A DNA stretch of 40,777 bases, taken from IMG/VR virus record IMGVR_UViG_3300022916_000003, positions 1-40,777 of that record; one strand, written 5' to 3'. The DNA comes from a virus. The notes under the pieces were generated by a model. The model worked only from the letters and a program-made list of their open reading frames with translations. It ran no database searches and was not told the DNA's origin. Below are positions 21,402 through 27,864 of this stretch, piece by piece. Within the stretch, counting starts at the first letter, position 1; the number at the start of each line of letters is the position of its first letter. The position numbers and the translations under genes were made by a program.

Positions 21402-21474
21402 TATCACTATATAAATGCTTCTGTTTTATGCGTATATACGCATAGAAACATTTATATAGTAGTAAGTATGTAGT
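21402..21474. promoter_or_regulatory. Symmetrical divergent promoter with 16-base palindrome
   Basis: The perfect palindrome ATGCGTATATACGCAT (21428-21443) stands between two mirror-image TATA boxes: minus-strand AGCATTTATATAGTG (about 21405-21419) and plus-strand AACATTTATATAGTAGTA (21447-21464). One regulator bound at the centre could control both directions. Confidence 0.75.
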
Positions 21475-21480
21475 ATAATC

Positions 21481-21822
21481 ATGGAAACAGAAATAAAACA
21501 AATAACAAACGAAGAATATACAAGGGTTAAGGCAGAAATCCGAAGAAGATACCCCTTTGTAACAGTAAGCAGAAATAAACAACAATACGCTTATGGAGGG
21601 TTTCATGTAATCCCTAGGGATTACGAGAATGGCTTAACAAACGAACAAATTGATAAGCTCTGTATTTTTTTGAAGAGTTCTGGTTATAATGATCAGCACC
21701 TTACTATAGAAACAGGAGAGCAGGTTTATGGTGCATATCAAGGAGAATTTTCGGGAACTAAAATGAAGTATGTTTTTTTTAAAAACGGTTTTAGGTTTTT
21801 AATGAACATCTCACGCAAATAA
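21481..21822 (+). CDS. Small soluble protein, unknown
   Basis: A 113-residue protein with an N-terminal helix (TNEEYTRVKAEIRRRY) and beta strands (FVTVSRNKQQYAYGGFHVIP and later YVFFKNGFRFLM). The TATA box about 26 bases before the ATG supports the start. It begins the accessory run that reaches 25 kb. No family recognised. Confidence 0.63.
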   Translation: METEIKQITNEEYTRVKAEIRRRYPFVTVSRNKQQYAYGGFHVIPRDYENGLTNEQIDKLCIFLKSSGYNDQHLTIETGEQVYGAYQGEFSGTKMKYVFFKNGFRFLMNISRK

Positions 21823-21823
21823 A

Positions 21824-21877
21824 ATGAGAGAAATAAAATTCTTAGCAAATCCACCAGAAGATATAATAAAATGGTAA
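21824..21877 (+). pseudogene. Truncated duplicate of the 22251 gene
   Basis: A 17-codon frame, MREIKFLANPPEDIIKW. The stretch AATAAAATTCTTAGCAAATC and the following bases to 21866 recur at about 22300-22336 inside the next-but-one gene. Its stop overlaps the start at 21871, so it may act as a coupling mini-frame. Confidence 0.55.
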
Positions 21878-22254
21878 AACAAAAACAAAATTTAGAAGTC
21901 GGGCAAATAGTTTATGGTGCGAACTATAAAACAAAAAGAATCTCTTTCGATAAAGAGTTGTTTGTAGGTTTAAAATTAATGAAGCCAAATATAAGAAGCA
22001 TTAGTGAAAAATTCATAACATTAGAGTTCGATAAATACAACACCCAACGAATCTCTAAAAGTAAAATTGGAAAAATGTTATTTATTACGCAAGATGGAGC
22101 GATTGATTTTATAATAAAGGAATTAAGAAATAGAATAAAAGAATTAGAAAATCGTAAAAGAAATATGCCATTTGATATTGAATGTCTAAAAGAACTAAAA
22201 ACTAATTTAAAGAAATGGGATAAGATTAAACTAAACCTGGAGTTGTTAGAATGA
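21871..22254 (+). CDS. Small soluble protein, unknown
   Basis: A 127-residue basic protein. The first half is beta-rich (LEVGQIVYGANYKTKRISF), the second a charged helix (IKELRNRIKELENRKRN). It ends KLNLELLE; these codons contain CTGGAG, a ribosome-binding site for the next gene, and overlap its start as ATGA. Function unknown. Confidence 0.63.
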   Translation: MVKQKQNLEVGQIVYGANYKTKRISFDKELFVGLKLMKPNIRSISEKFITLEFDKYNTQRISKSKIGKMLFITQDGAIDFIIKELRNRIKELENRKRNMPFDIECLKELKTNLKKWDKIKLNLELLE

Positions 22255-22511
22255 ATACTAAAGAAGCATTAATATATACATTTGCACATTTGCCAGAAAG
22301 AATAAAATTCTTAGCAAATCCACCAGAAGATATAACAAAAAATAAATATAGCGATATTAAATATTTATTAAGATTTCTAGAAATGGTTAAAGACTTAAAT
22401 GAAACAGATTTTAATACACGAAGAGATGGGATTGAACCATATTCTAAAAAAATTATTATTACTCATATTGAAGCACGAATTAAAAAATTAAACCCGGAGT
22501 TGTTAGAATGA
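22251..22511 (+). CDS. Small helical protein, unknown
   Basis: An 86-residue helical protein (ALIYTFAHLPERIKFLANPP near the start). It ends KLNPELLE, the second of three genes with this ending, and overlaps the next start. A fragment of it is duplicated at 21824. Confidence 0.63.
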   Translation: MNTKEALIYTFAHLPERIKFLANPPEDITKNKYSDIKYLLRFLEMVKDLNETDFNTRRDGIEPYSKKIIITHIEARIKKLNPELLE

Positions 22512-22942
22512 AACAAATAAAAAAGTTAAAAAAACAAATTATAAGAAGTACACATTTAAAAAAAAGTGATGATTTAGTCAGAGAATATTTTTATGAATCG
22601 GAATTATCTATAGAGATGATTGAAAAAGAAGATTTAGAAAAATTAAGTATTCTAATCCAAAAGTACATAGATTTCTATCTTGTAGACGAAACTTATTCTA
22701 TGATTAAAAGATTAAAAATTAAATCTAAAATACAAATTAATAAAGAAGAAATGAAGTTAAGAGTGAGTGGGTATTATTTTAATGATAGGGAAGCCATAAC
22801 TTTTATCAAATCAAAAGACCGAAATAAAAGAATTTATTTTTGTAGAGAACTATGTGGATGTAATCATACTCCGTTTATTTTAGGTTTTATTGATTGGTGC
22901 GATTGGATGAAGATTAAACTAAACCCGGAGTTAGTAGAATAA
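22508..22942 (+). CDS. Small soluble protein, unknown
   Basis: A 144-residue protein rich in Lys and Glu, with CRELCGCNHTPFILGFIDWC near the C-terminus, a possible metal-binding cluster. It ends KLNPELVE, whose codons hold CCCGGAG before the next ATG. Family not recognised. Confidence 0.63.
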   Translation: MKQIKKLKKQIIRSTHLKKSDDLVREYFYESELSIEMIEKEDLEKLSILIQKYIDFYLVDETYSMIKRLKIKSKIQINKEEMKLRVSGYYFNDREAITFIKSKDRNKRIYFCRELCGCNHTPFILGFIDWCDWMKIKLNPELVE

Positions 22943-23166
22943 TGGGATTGAAAACATTGGAGGAAATAATGTTTAATGGTGGTTGTAGTGGGCATTTTAA
23001 ATATCGTGTACGCAAAGAAGCCCTTAAGTGGGTTAAGAGTTTAAATGAGATAAATGGTGAGAATAGGGATTTACCTTTTCTTCACAAGGTTAACGGTGAT
23101 GATATTGATGCCATAAATTCCTTTTGTATTCATTTTTTTAATCTAAGAGAGGAGGATTTGGAATAA
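22942..23166 (+). CDS. Small soluble protein, unknown
   Basis: A 74-residue protein with CSGHFKYRVRKEALKWVKSL; the REALxWLKS theme recurs in the next gene (REEALVWLKSAEG), so the two may be distant paralogues. AGAGGAGGAT near its end serves the next start, which overlaps its stop. Confidence 0.6.
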   Translation: MGLKTLEEIMFNGGCSGHFKYRVRKEALKWVKSLNEINGENRDLPFLHKVNGDDIDAINSFCIHFFNLREEDLE

Positions 23167-23390
23167 TGATCACAATTGATGAAATAAAAAAGAATATGGG
23201 GGTAGATAAATATATTAAATGTCTGGTAGTTAAATATACTAAATGTCTAAAACGCAAAGAGGCAATACGCGAAGAGGCTCTTGTGTGGTTGAAATCTGCT
23301 GAGGGTGATTTAGATGTTGCAGACTGGGTTGAGTTCTTTGGACTTGAGCAAGAGTACTCTGATATGTGCGCGGAGGCTGTAAATGGATAA
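23166..23390 (+). CDS. Small soluble protein, unknown
   Basis: A 74-residue acidic helical protein with repeated VKYTKCLKRK-like segments in its first third. The GCGGAGG before its end serves the next gene at 23383. Part of the coupled run. Confidence 0.58.
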   Translation: MITIDEIKKNMGVDKYIKCLVVKYTKCLKRKEAIREEALVWLKSAEGDLDVADWVEFFGLEQEYSDMCAEAVNG

Positions 23391-23568
23391 AATTAGAAAT
23401 GTAACTAGCATAGTTAAAGTACTTCATATATGTGGACAAGAAAAAAGCAAAATAGAGGAATGTTATCAGTATCTTAGTAGAGCTAAAGAAGATTACGAAT
23501 GGAATGACTGGGATAATATAGAGATAGAATTTAGAGAGAAACTGCGGAGGATTGAAGATGGAGAATAA
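23383..23568 (+). CDS. Small soluble protein, unknown
   Basis: A 61-residue acidic helical protein (SIVKVLHICGQEKSKIEECY). Its last codons contain GCGGAGG and overlap the start of the 56-residue gene at 23558. Confidence 0.58.
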   Translation: MDKIRNVTSIVKVLHICGQEKSKIEECYQYLSRAKEDYEWNDWDNIEIEFREKLRRIEDGE

Positions 23569-23728
23569 GCAAATAAAGTTCACAATATCAGAACTGCATT
23601 TTATTCATAAGAATTTACTGGCAAGAATAGAATATTTAGAAGATAATCCAGAGTGCATCTCTAAAGATGAAGGTGAGTTGTCCAATATCGGAAATACATG
23701 TAATAAAATTGAACTGGTTTTACTTTAA
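23558..23728 (+). CDS. Small soluble protein, 56 residues
   Basis: Starts MENKQIKFTISELHFIHKNL, overlaps the previous gene and has GCGGAGG 8 bases upstream. It is helical with three cysteines. No family recognised. Confidence 0.55.
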   Translation: MENKQIKFTISELHFIHKNLLARIEYLEDNPECISKDEGELSNIGNTCNKIELVLL

Positions 23729-23746
23729 AATGAAAAAAGGAATAAA

Positions 23747-24049
23747 ATGAAAACACAAATATTTGGTAGTTATGATGATTTCTTTAACAGAGAAGATAAA
23801 TCGATTAATGGAGTTGATAAAGGATTTGCTGAGATATTTTCTAATTATGAAAAGATGAATGAGACCAATAAAGGTTGTTGGGATTGTAATGATTGTGAGT
23901 ATTGTGAGGGTTGTAAGGGTTGTGAGTATTGTGAGGGTTGTGAGTATTGTGAGGGTTGTAGGTATTGTAAGGGTTGTAGGTATTGTAAGGGTTGTGATGG
24001 TTGTGATGGTCTTAATAGCGCTGTAGGTTTAGTTGGGGGGATAAAATGA
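23747..24049 (+). CDS. Cysteine-repeat protein (CxxC tandem repeats)
   Basis: A 100-residue protein. After a polar 40-residue head, about 45 residues are made of CxxC steps (CEYCEGC, CRYCKGC, CDGC) encoded by near-identical GAGTATTGTGAGGGTTGT units. Similar Cys-x-x-Cys ladders occur in phage proteins related to pentapeptide-type solenoids; metal binding is the alternative. The DNA repeats point to recent expansion by slippage. It overlaps the zinc-ribbon gene that follows. Confidence 0.72.
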   Translation: MKTQIFGSYDDFFNREDKSINGVDKGFAEIFSNYEKMNETNKGCWDCNDCEYCEGCKGCEYCEGCEYCEGCRYCKGCRYCKGCDGCDGLNSAVGLVGGIK

Positions 24050-24186
24050 AACTAACTTGTAAAAGATGTGATAAGGAATGGGATTATACAGGTGCAAAAG
24101 TACCAACAATATCTTTCCCCCAATATACCAGCTGTCCTCGATGTCACACCTCGGTTATGATAAAATTGGAGAAAGTAGATGAGTAA
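24046..24186 (+). CDS. Mini zinc-ribbon protein, 46 residues
   Basis: Two CxxC knuckles (CKRC and CPRC) about 25 residues apart form a classic zinc ribbon with little else. The start overlaps the previous stop (ATGA), and its end overlaps the next start. Likely binds nucleic acid or a protein partner. Confidence 0.65.
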   Translation: MKLTCKRCDKEWDYTGAKVPTISFPQYTSCPRCHTSVMIKLEKVDE

Positions 24187-24307
24187 AATAAATTCTTGCC
24201 CAAGATGTAATTCATATTTATATGTTGTACTCCTTGAAGTATCTGATGGGGTGAAACATTATGATTATTGTAATTGCGGATTAAAATGGAGGGAAAAAGA
24301 TGAGTGA
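24179..24307 (+). CDS. Mini zinc-ribbon protein, 42 residues
   Basis: CPRC near the start and CNC about 24 residues later (YCNCGLKW) are typical of a short zinc ribbon. It overlaps both neighbours by eight bases, forming a chain of three. Confidence 0.62.
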   Translation: MSKINSCPRCNSYLYVVLLEVSDGVKHYDYCNCGLKWREKDE

Positions 24308-24479
24308 TGATATAATACATAGCCCGTGCTGTTATAACTGTTTGATGAAGCCATTATTATTAAATGGAAAATTTATAACTTATAAATGTAACAGATGCGG
24401 AACAACTTGGAATTTATTAACACAGGAAATTGAAGAATGGAAAAAGTGTGAGCTAGAGAGGATAAAAACAGATGAATAA
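24300..24479 (+). CDS. Mini zinc-ribbon protein, 59 residues
   Basis: CCYNC and CNRCG, 19 residues apart, form the ribbon; TTWNL after it matches the usual strand. A charged helix (EIEEWKKCELERIK) follows. It overlaps the next gene start. Confidence 0.62.
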   Translation: MSDDIIHSPCCYNCLMKPLLLNGKFITYKCNRCGTTWNLLTQEIEEWKKCELERIKTDE

Positions 24480-24723
24480 AAAAGGGACGTACGTAAAAAT
24501 AAGAATCAGAAAAAAACTGGCGAAGATTATCCGAGATGTACTTAATGCTCATCCAAATCAAATGTATATAACCTATAAGGAAGTGCAAGAGATATCCTTA
24601 AAATGTTTTGAGGCTGGAGTTGAAGATGTTGCGGATAAGGTGGTGGAAGCTAAAACCGGATTTTTCAAAGATAAAGAAAGAAAGGAATTGAAAGGAGGTA
24701 TAAAGAATGAAAATAGAAAATAA
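24472..24723 (+). CDS. Small basic helical protein
   Basis: An 83-residue basic protein (KIRIRKKLAKIIRDVLNAHP) with no known motif. Its last codons contain the GAAAGGAGGT that serves the leader peptide at 24707, as in the first cassette, so the cassette begins inside this gene. Confidence 0.6.
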   Translation: MNKKGTYVKIRIRKKLAKIIRDVLNAHPNQMYITYKEVQEISLKCFEAGVEDVADKVVEAKTGFFKDKERKELKGGIKNENRK

Positions 24724-24749
24724 AACTCATTCGTGGATGAAATGAGTAG
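24688..24749 (+). repeat. Leader block of duplicated cassette, copy 2
   Basis: Nearly identical to 12242-12303: ribosome-binding site, leader peptide frame and ATGA coupling are kept. The base change turns one Lys codon (AAA) into Glu (GAA). Confidence 0.85.
24707..24745 (+). CDS. 12-residue leader peptide MKIENKTHSWMK
   Basis: Second copy of the leader at 12261, again right behind GAAAGGAGGT and overlapping the next start by ATGA. The peptide is conserved apart from one residue. Confidence 0.55.
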   Translation: MKIENKTHSWMK

Positions 24750-24921
24750 TTGTGAATTGGTTAAAACTCCTGGTAAATACAGAAAAAATTTTACTTGTAA
24801 AATAGGTCTAAGCATGGTTCCTGATAGCGGAATAGAGGAGATCATCAAAAATCTTAGAAATATCTCGACTGGATACGATAAATGGGCAAGTCAACTAGCT
24901 GACATCATCGAGAACAAATGA
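24742..24921 (+). CDS. Small cassette protein, paralogue of 12296
   Basis: A 59-residue protein, MSSCELVKTPGKYRKNFTC at the start and QLADIIENK at the end, both shared with the first copy, with a different centre (SMVPDSGIEEIIKNLRNIS). Coupled to the leader and to the 30-residue gene that follows. Function unknown. Confidence 0.62.
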   Translation: MSSCELVKTPGKYRKNFTCKIGLSMVPDSGIEEIIKNLRNISTGYDKWASQLADIIENK

Positions 24922-25010
24922 TATGTGAGGACTGTGAACAGGAGTTTGAGTGTTACGAAGGAGAATTTGACGGTGATGACTTTAAGTGCTATCAGTGCTT
25001 AGAGAACTAA
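24918..25010 (+). CDS. 30-residue CxxC mini-protein
   Basis: Starts in the stop of the previous gene (ATGA). Two CxxC pairs (CEDC and CYQC) and Cys12 in a very acidic 30-residue chain suggest a minimal zinc site. It is absent from the first cassette, so it was gained or lost there. Confidence 0.5.
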   Translation: MICEDCEQEFECYEGEFDGDDFKCYQCLEN

Positions 25011-25060
25011 ACCAAACATTTATTATTTTTTTATTTCATACTCAGCAATGAGAGCGGACG
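25009..25060 (+). repeat. Spacer block of duplicated cassette, copy 2
   Basis: Matches 12469-12520 with few differences. After it the two cassettes diverge into different tRNA-like bodies. Confidence 0.85.
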
Positions 25061-25063
25061 AGA

Positions 25064-25148
25064 GAAGAAGGCACCAAAGTTGATGGAGCTGGGCTTCAGA
25101 GCCGATACTCGGACATTGGTTAAGCGGGTTCGAATCCCGCCGTCTTCA
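25064..25148 (+). ncRNA. tRNA-like element C
   Basis: A perfect T-arm (GCGGG, TTCGAAT, CCCGC; 25124-25140) is followed by CGTCTTC, which pairs with GAAGAAG (25064-25070) except at one position. The 53 bases between hold a small stem CCA/TGG and a hairpin GGCT/AGCC around TCAG, but no regular five-pair anticodon stem. If CTTCAGA were the loop, the anticodon would be TCA. At 85 bases it is the size of a class II tRNA, yet the fold is aberrant. Confidence 0.5.
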
Positions 25149-25171
25149 CGTGGGACTAACACGTAAAAACT

Positions 25172-25207
25172 TGACACTCGGGAAAGACCGGGATTATAAT
25201 TAAAATG
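25172..25207 (+). promoter_or_regulatory. Conserved leader hairpin before 25205
   Basis: Identical over 36 bases to 12708-12743. The stem CTCGG/CCGGG is 14 bases before the ATG at 25205. Perfect conservation where the neighbours have diverged indicates function in the RNA or DNA. Confidence 0.6.
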
Positions 25208-25486
25208 CAAAACAAAAAAGAAAACATCGCGAAAATGAATAGAAAGAAAATTATAGATTTTGAATATAAGGCAAGACGTTTATTTTTTAGCTTTATAGAA
25301 AGTGTCGAAGGATTAGATGAATCTTTTTGTGATTGTAACGCTATAGATGGAATACATGAAAAGGACTGTATGACCTCGTTGTTTAGATTGGATGTGCAAA
25401 CTTTGGAAAATAGATATAATGAATTAAAAAATAAATATTCAGAACTTTTTTTATATAAATCAGGTAAAGACGATGAAGATTCTTAA
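25205..25486 (+). CDS. Small helical protein, unknown
   Basis: A 93-residue helical protein with CDC near residue 45 and a downstream Cys. The first codons (MQNKKENIAK) nearly match those of the 50-residue gene at 26339 (MENKKENIAK), including the preceding TAATTAAAA, so the start region was duplicated. It overlaps the methyltransferase gene at 25473. Confidence 0.6.
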   Translation: MQNKKENIAKMNRKKIIDFEYKARRLFFSFIESVEGLDESFCDCNAIDGIHEKDCMTSLFRLDVQTLENRYNELKNKYSELFLYKSGKDDEDS

Positions 25487-26105
25487 CTTATGTTCTGGGC
25501 TAGGGGGAAATAGGAGACTTTGGGGTGACAATCATGAGATTACAGCGGTAGAATTAGACCCTAAAATAGCTAAGGCGTATCAGGATAATTTCCCAAATGA
25601 TAAAGTCATTACTGGAAACGCAGAGGCATATTTATTACAACATTATAAAGAGTTTGATTTTATATGGATAAGTAGACCATGCCAATCTCATACTAGGATG
25701 ATTAGGTGTGGAAAGAATAGAAAACCAATATTGCCAGATATGTCCCTATATGGAGATATAATATTTTTACAACATAATTTTAAGGGTAAATGGGTTGTAG
25801 AAAATGTTAAGCCATACTATATACCTCTAATAAAACCTACAAAAGAAATAGGAAGGCATCTTATTTGGGCTAATTTTGACATAGAAGATTTTGAGCAAAA
25901 AACAATTCCAAATTTTATTATGAAATGCAATACAGCAGGAGCGGAAGAGTTGAAAAAAGAATATGGATTAAACTACAAAGGGAATATTTACTATAAGAAC
26001 AATCATGATCCAGCCCAAGTTTTAAGGAATTGTGTTAATCCTAATATAGCACTCCATATATTGACATATGCAATTAAAGCGATATTTATGGAGGGAAGAA
26101 AATGA
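25473..26105 (+). CDS. Short DNA cytosine-5 methyltransferase-like protein
   Basis: A 210-residue protein with a C5-methyltransferase layout: LCSGLGGNRRLW (motif I, degenerate), VELDP (motif II), SRPCQSH with candidate catalytic Cys70, and VVENVKPYY (110-116). The C-terminus is shorter than in full enzymes and the QxRxR motif is not clear, as in small phage-type members of the family. It may be active on a short site or may have lost activity. It ends in an ATGA overlap with the following frame. Confidence 0.78.
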   Translation: MKILNLCSGLGGNRRLWGDNHEITAVELDPKIAKAYQDNFPNDKVITGNAEAYLLQHYKEFDFIWISRPCQSHTRMIRCGKNRKPILPDMSLYGDIIFLQHNFKGKWVVENVKPYYIPLIKPTKEIGRHLIWANFDIEDFEQKTIPNFIMKCNTAGAEELKKEYGLNYKGNIYYKNNHDPAQVLRNCVNPNIALHILTYAIKAIFMEGRK

Positions 26106-26337
26106 GTAAACAAGAATTTGTAGAAAAAGTTAATGAAATATATAAAGAGAATTATGAATCCGCGAAAAGAGTAGAGCGACATAAAATATTGAATAAGCTT
26201 AAAGAAAAGCTAAAGGACATACAAAAAGCTAAGGCTTGGTCTGTCGGTCTAAGTTATCCATATCCGGAAGCCCATGCAATCTGGATGGGCAAACATTATC
26301 AGTGGTAACTGAAATAATCAGGCAGATGCTTAATTAA
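26102..26337 (+). pseudogene. Frameshifted paralogue of the 17848 gene
   Basis: Residues 1-63 follow the 118-residue minus-strand protein closely (LKEKLKDIQKAKAW, LSYPYPEAHAIWMGK). Then the frame ends early at 26308 with HYQW. A different frame continues VTEIIRQMLN to a stop at 26337, matching EEIIKELIN of the paralogue. A frameshift near 26290-26304 is therefore likely, either real or a sequencing error. Even without it, the C-terminal third of the paralogue is missing. Confidence 0.6.
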
Positions 26338-26338
26338 A

Positions 26339-26491
26339 ATGGAAAATAAAAAAGAAAATATCGCGAAAATAATATACGAAGAAGTAGATAGGACTTTTAT
26401 AATTCATAAAACAAAATGGGAAGATTTGGCTAATTTCAATAAAAAGCAGTATTTAGATATAGCTAGGAAGATTATTAAAACAAACAAATAA
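26339..26491 (+). CDS. Small helical protein, 50 residues
   Basis: Starts MENKKENIAKIIYEEVD. The bases TAATTAAAATG and the first ten codons are shared with the gene at 25205, so one start region was copied from the other. Lys-rich and helical; function unknown. Confidence 0.55.
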   Translation: MENKKENIAKIIYEEVDRTFIIHKTKWEDLANFNKKQYLDIARKIIKTNK

Positions 26492-26506
26492 TTAATATTA
26501 AATAAT

Positions 26507-27547
26507 ATGAAAATAGGCGAATTTGACTTAAATAAGGTTTATTGTATGAATTGTTTTGACATGCTTAAAGGTATCCCAGATAAATCAGTTAATTTGGTGC
26601 TGATTGATCCTCCTTATTTCCAAGTAATGAAGACTGATTGGAAAGGACAGAAATATGAATGGGATAATCAGTGGACAGGTATTAAAGAATATCAGGATTG
26701 GATTAAAAAATTAGGCTTAGAGGTAAAAAGGATTTTAAAAGACAATGGTTCTTTTTACATATTCGCAGATGATAAAGTTTGTGCCTATGTACAGGTTATT
26801 TTAGATGAGTTATTTATTTTATTAAATTCTATCACATGGGTTAAGCCAAATAATTTAACAATAAAAGGATGGAATCAATATCGTAGTTATGCACCGATTA
26901 CAGAAAAGATTCTATTTTATTCAAATGAATGGGATATAAATTCTAATAAAATCCTAGTAACAAAAGCATGTCGAGAATGCAAGGAGTATTTAAGGAATGA
27001 AATATCTAAGGCAAAAGGGGAGATTAACTTTATTAAAGTTGATGAAATTATTAAAAACCCTTTAAATAAAAGAGGCTCAGCTGATAAAATCCTTAGTCTA
27101 GCTTCAGTATATAACCATATGATTACCAAAAAGGAGTATATCAAACTTCAAGAATGGTTAAATAAAGATTGTAATCCGAATTATCAATATCTTTGTAAAG
27201 ATTATAATGAACTTTATTTAAATTATGAAAAGTCATATGAGGACTATAAATATATTCGTCGCCCGTTTGAACCATCTAAAAACTTTACAGATGTTTGGAC
27301 ATTTAATATATTAGGAGTAAAAGAAAGTCTTGGCAAACATCCAACACAAAAACCACTCGCAATAATCAAAAGAATTATCGAAACATCATCGAGAGAGGGT
27401 GATATAGTATTGGATTGTTTTATGGGTTCAGGCACTACCGCAAAAGCTTCGTATGAGTTATATAGAAAGTTTATAGGTTGCGATATAAACCAAGAATATG
27501 TCAATTTAACTAACGGGAGACTTAAGCAAAAAGTTTTAACATGGTAA
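26507..27547 (+). CDS. DNA adenine-N6 or cytosine-N4 methyltransferase
   Basis: A 346-residue enzyme with motif IV DPPY (34-37) near the N-terminus and motifs HPTQKP (about 278) and DCFMGSGTT (about 303-311, SAM binding) near the C-terminus. This is the beta-class order. The 150-residue insert between them should hold the target-recognition domain. It methylates an amino group in a specific DNA site using S-adenosylmethionine. No cognate endonuclease is seen, so it is likely a protective orphan. The gene has its own start after a short gap and is followed by a TATA-rich region. Confidence 0.92.
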   Translation: MKIGEFDLNKVYCMNCFDMLKGIPDKSVNLVLIDPPYFQVMKTDWKGQKYEWDNQWTGIKEYQDWIKKLGLEVKRILKDNGSFYIFADDKVCAYVQVILDELFILLNSITWVKPNNLTIKGWNQYRSYAPITEKILFYSNEWDINSNKILVTKACRECKEYLRNEISKAKGEINFIKVDEIIKNPLNKRGSADKILSLASVYNHMITKKEYIKLQEWLNKDCNPNYQYLCKDYNELYLNYEKSYEDYKYIRRPFEPSKNFTDVWTFNILGVKESLGKHPTQKPLAIIKRIIETSSREGDIVLDCFMGSGTTAKASYELYRKFIGCDINQEYVNLTNGRLKQKVLTW

Positions 27548-27588
27548 TAGAAGCCATATGTACACAGAACTCATATAATTATATATAA

Positions 27589-27834
27589 ATGGAAAATGTA
27601 TCATTAAAAGAAGTGTCTTTAAAGTCTAAAATAGCTCTTTTAAAAGAGCTAGGTTTTGGTTCTGATAACGAATTTGTCTTAAATAAAGATGGAATAAAGT
27701 TATTAGATAGATATTCGAATAGTCCAGTTAAAATAAACAATATGGCAATATTGCATGGAGACACAAACACTATAATTTTAAACGACTGCGTCTTTTCTTT
27801 AACTCACTATATAGAGGAGTTTCCAAGTATATAA
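27589..27834 (+). CDS. Small soluble protein, unknown
   Basis: An 81-residue protein with a helix (LKSKIALLKELGF) and short strands (VKINNMAILHG, NTIILNDCVF). TATATATAAATGG lies right at the start codon, with a further AT-rich box upstream near 27565. It converges on the fibre gene. No family recognised. Confidence 0.58.
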   Translation: MENVSLKEVSLKSKIALLKELGFGSDNEFVLNKDGIKLLDRYSNSPVKINNMAILHGDTNTIILNDCVFSLTHYIEEFPSI

Positions 27835-27864
27835 TAATGATTTTTGGACAATTATTAAACTAAT

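Noticed and set aside
23747-24010. Tandem TGTGAGTATTGTGAGGGT units as a CRISPR-like or minisatellite array
   Set aside because: There are no spacers, and the units encode a regular CxxC ladder in frame.
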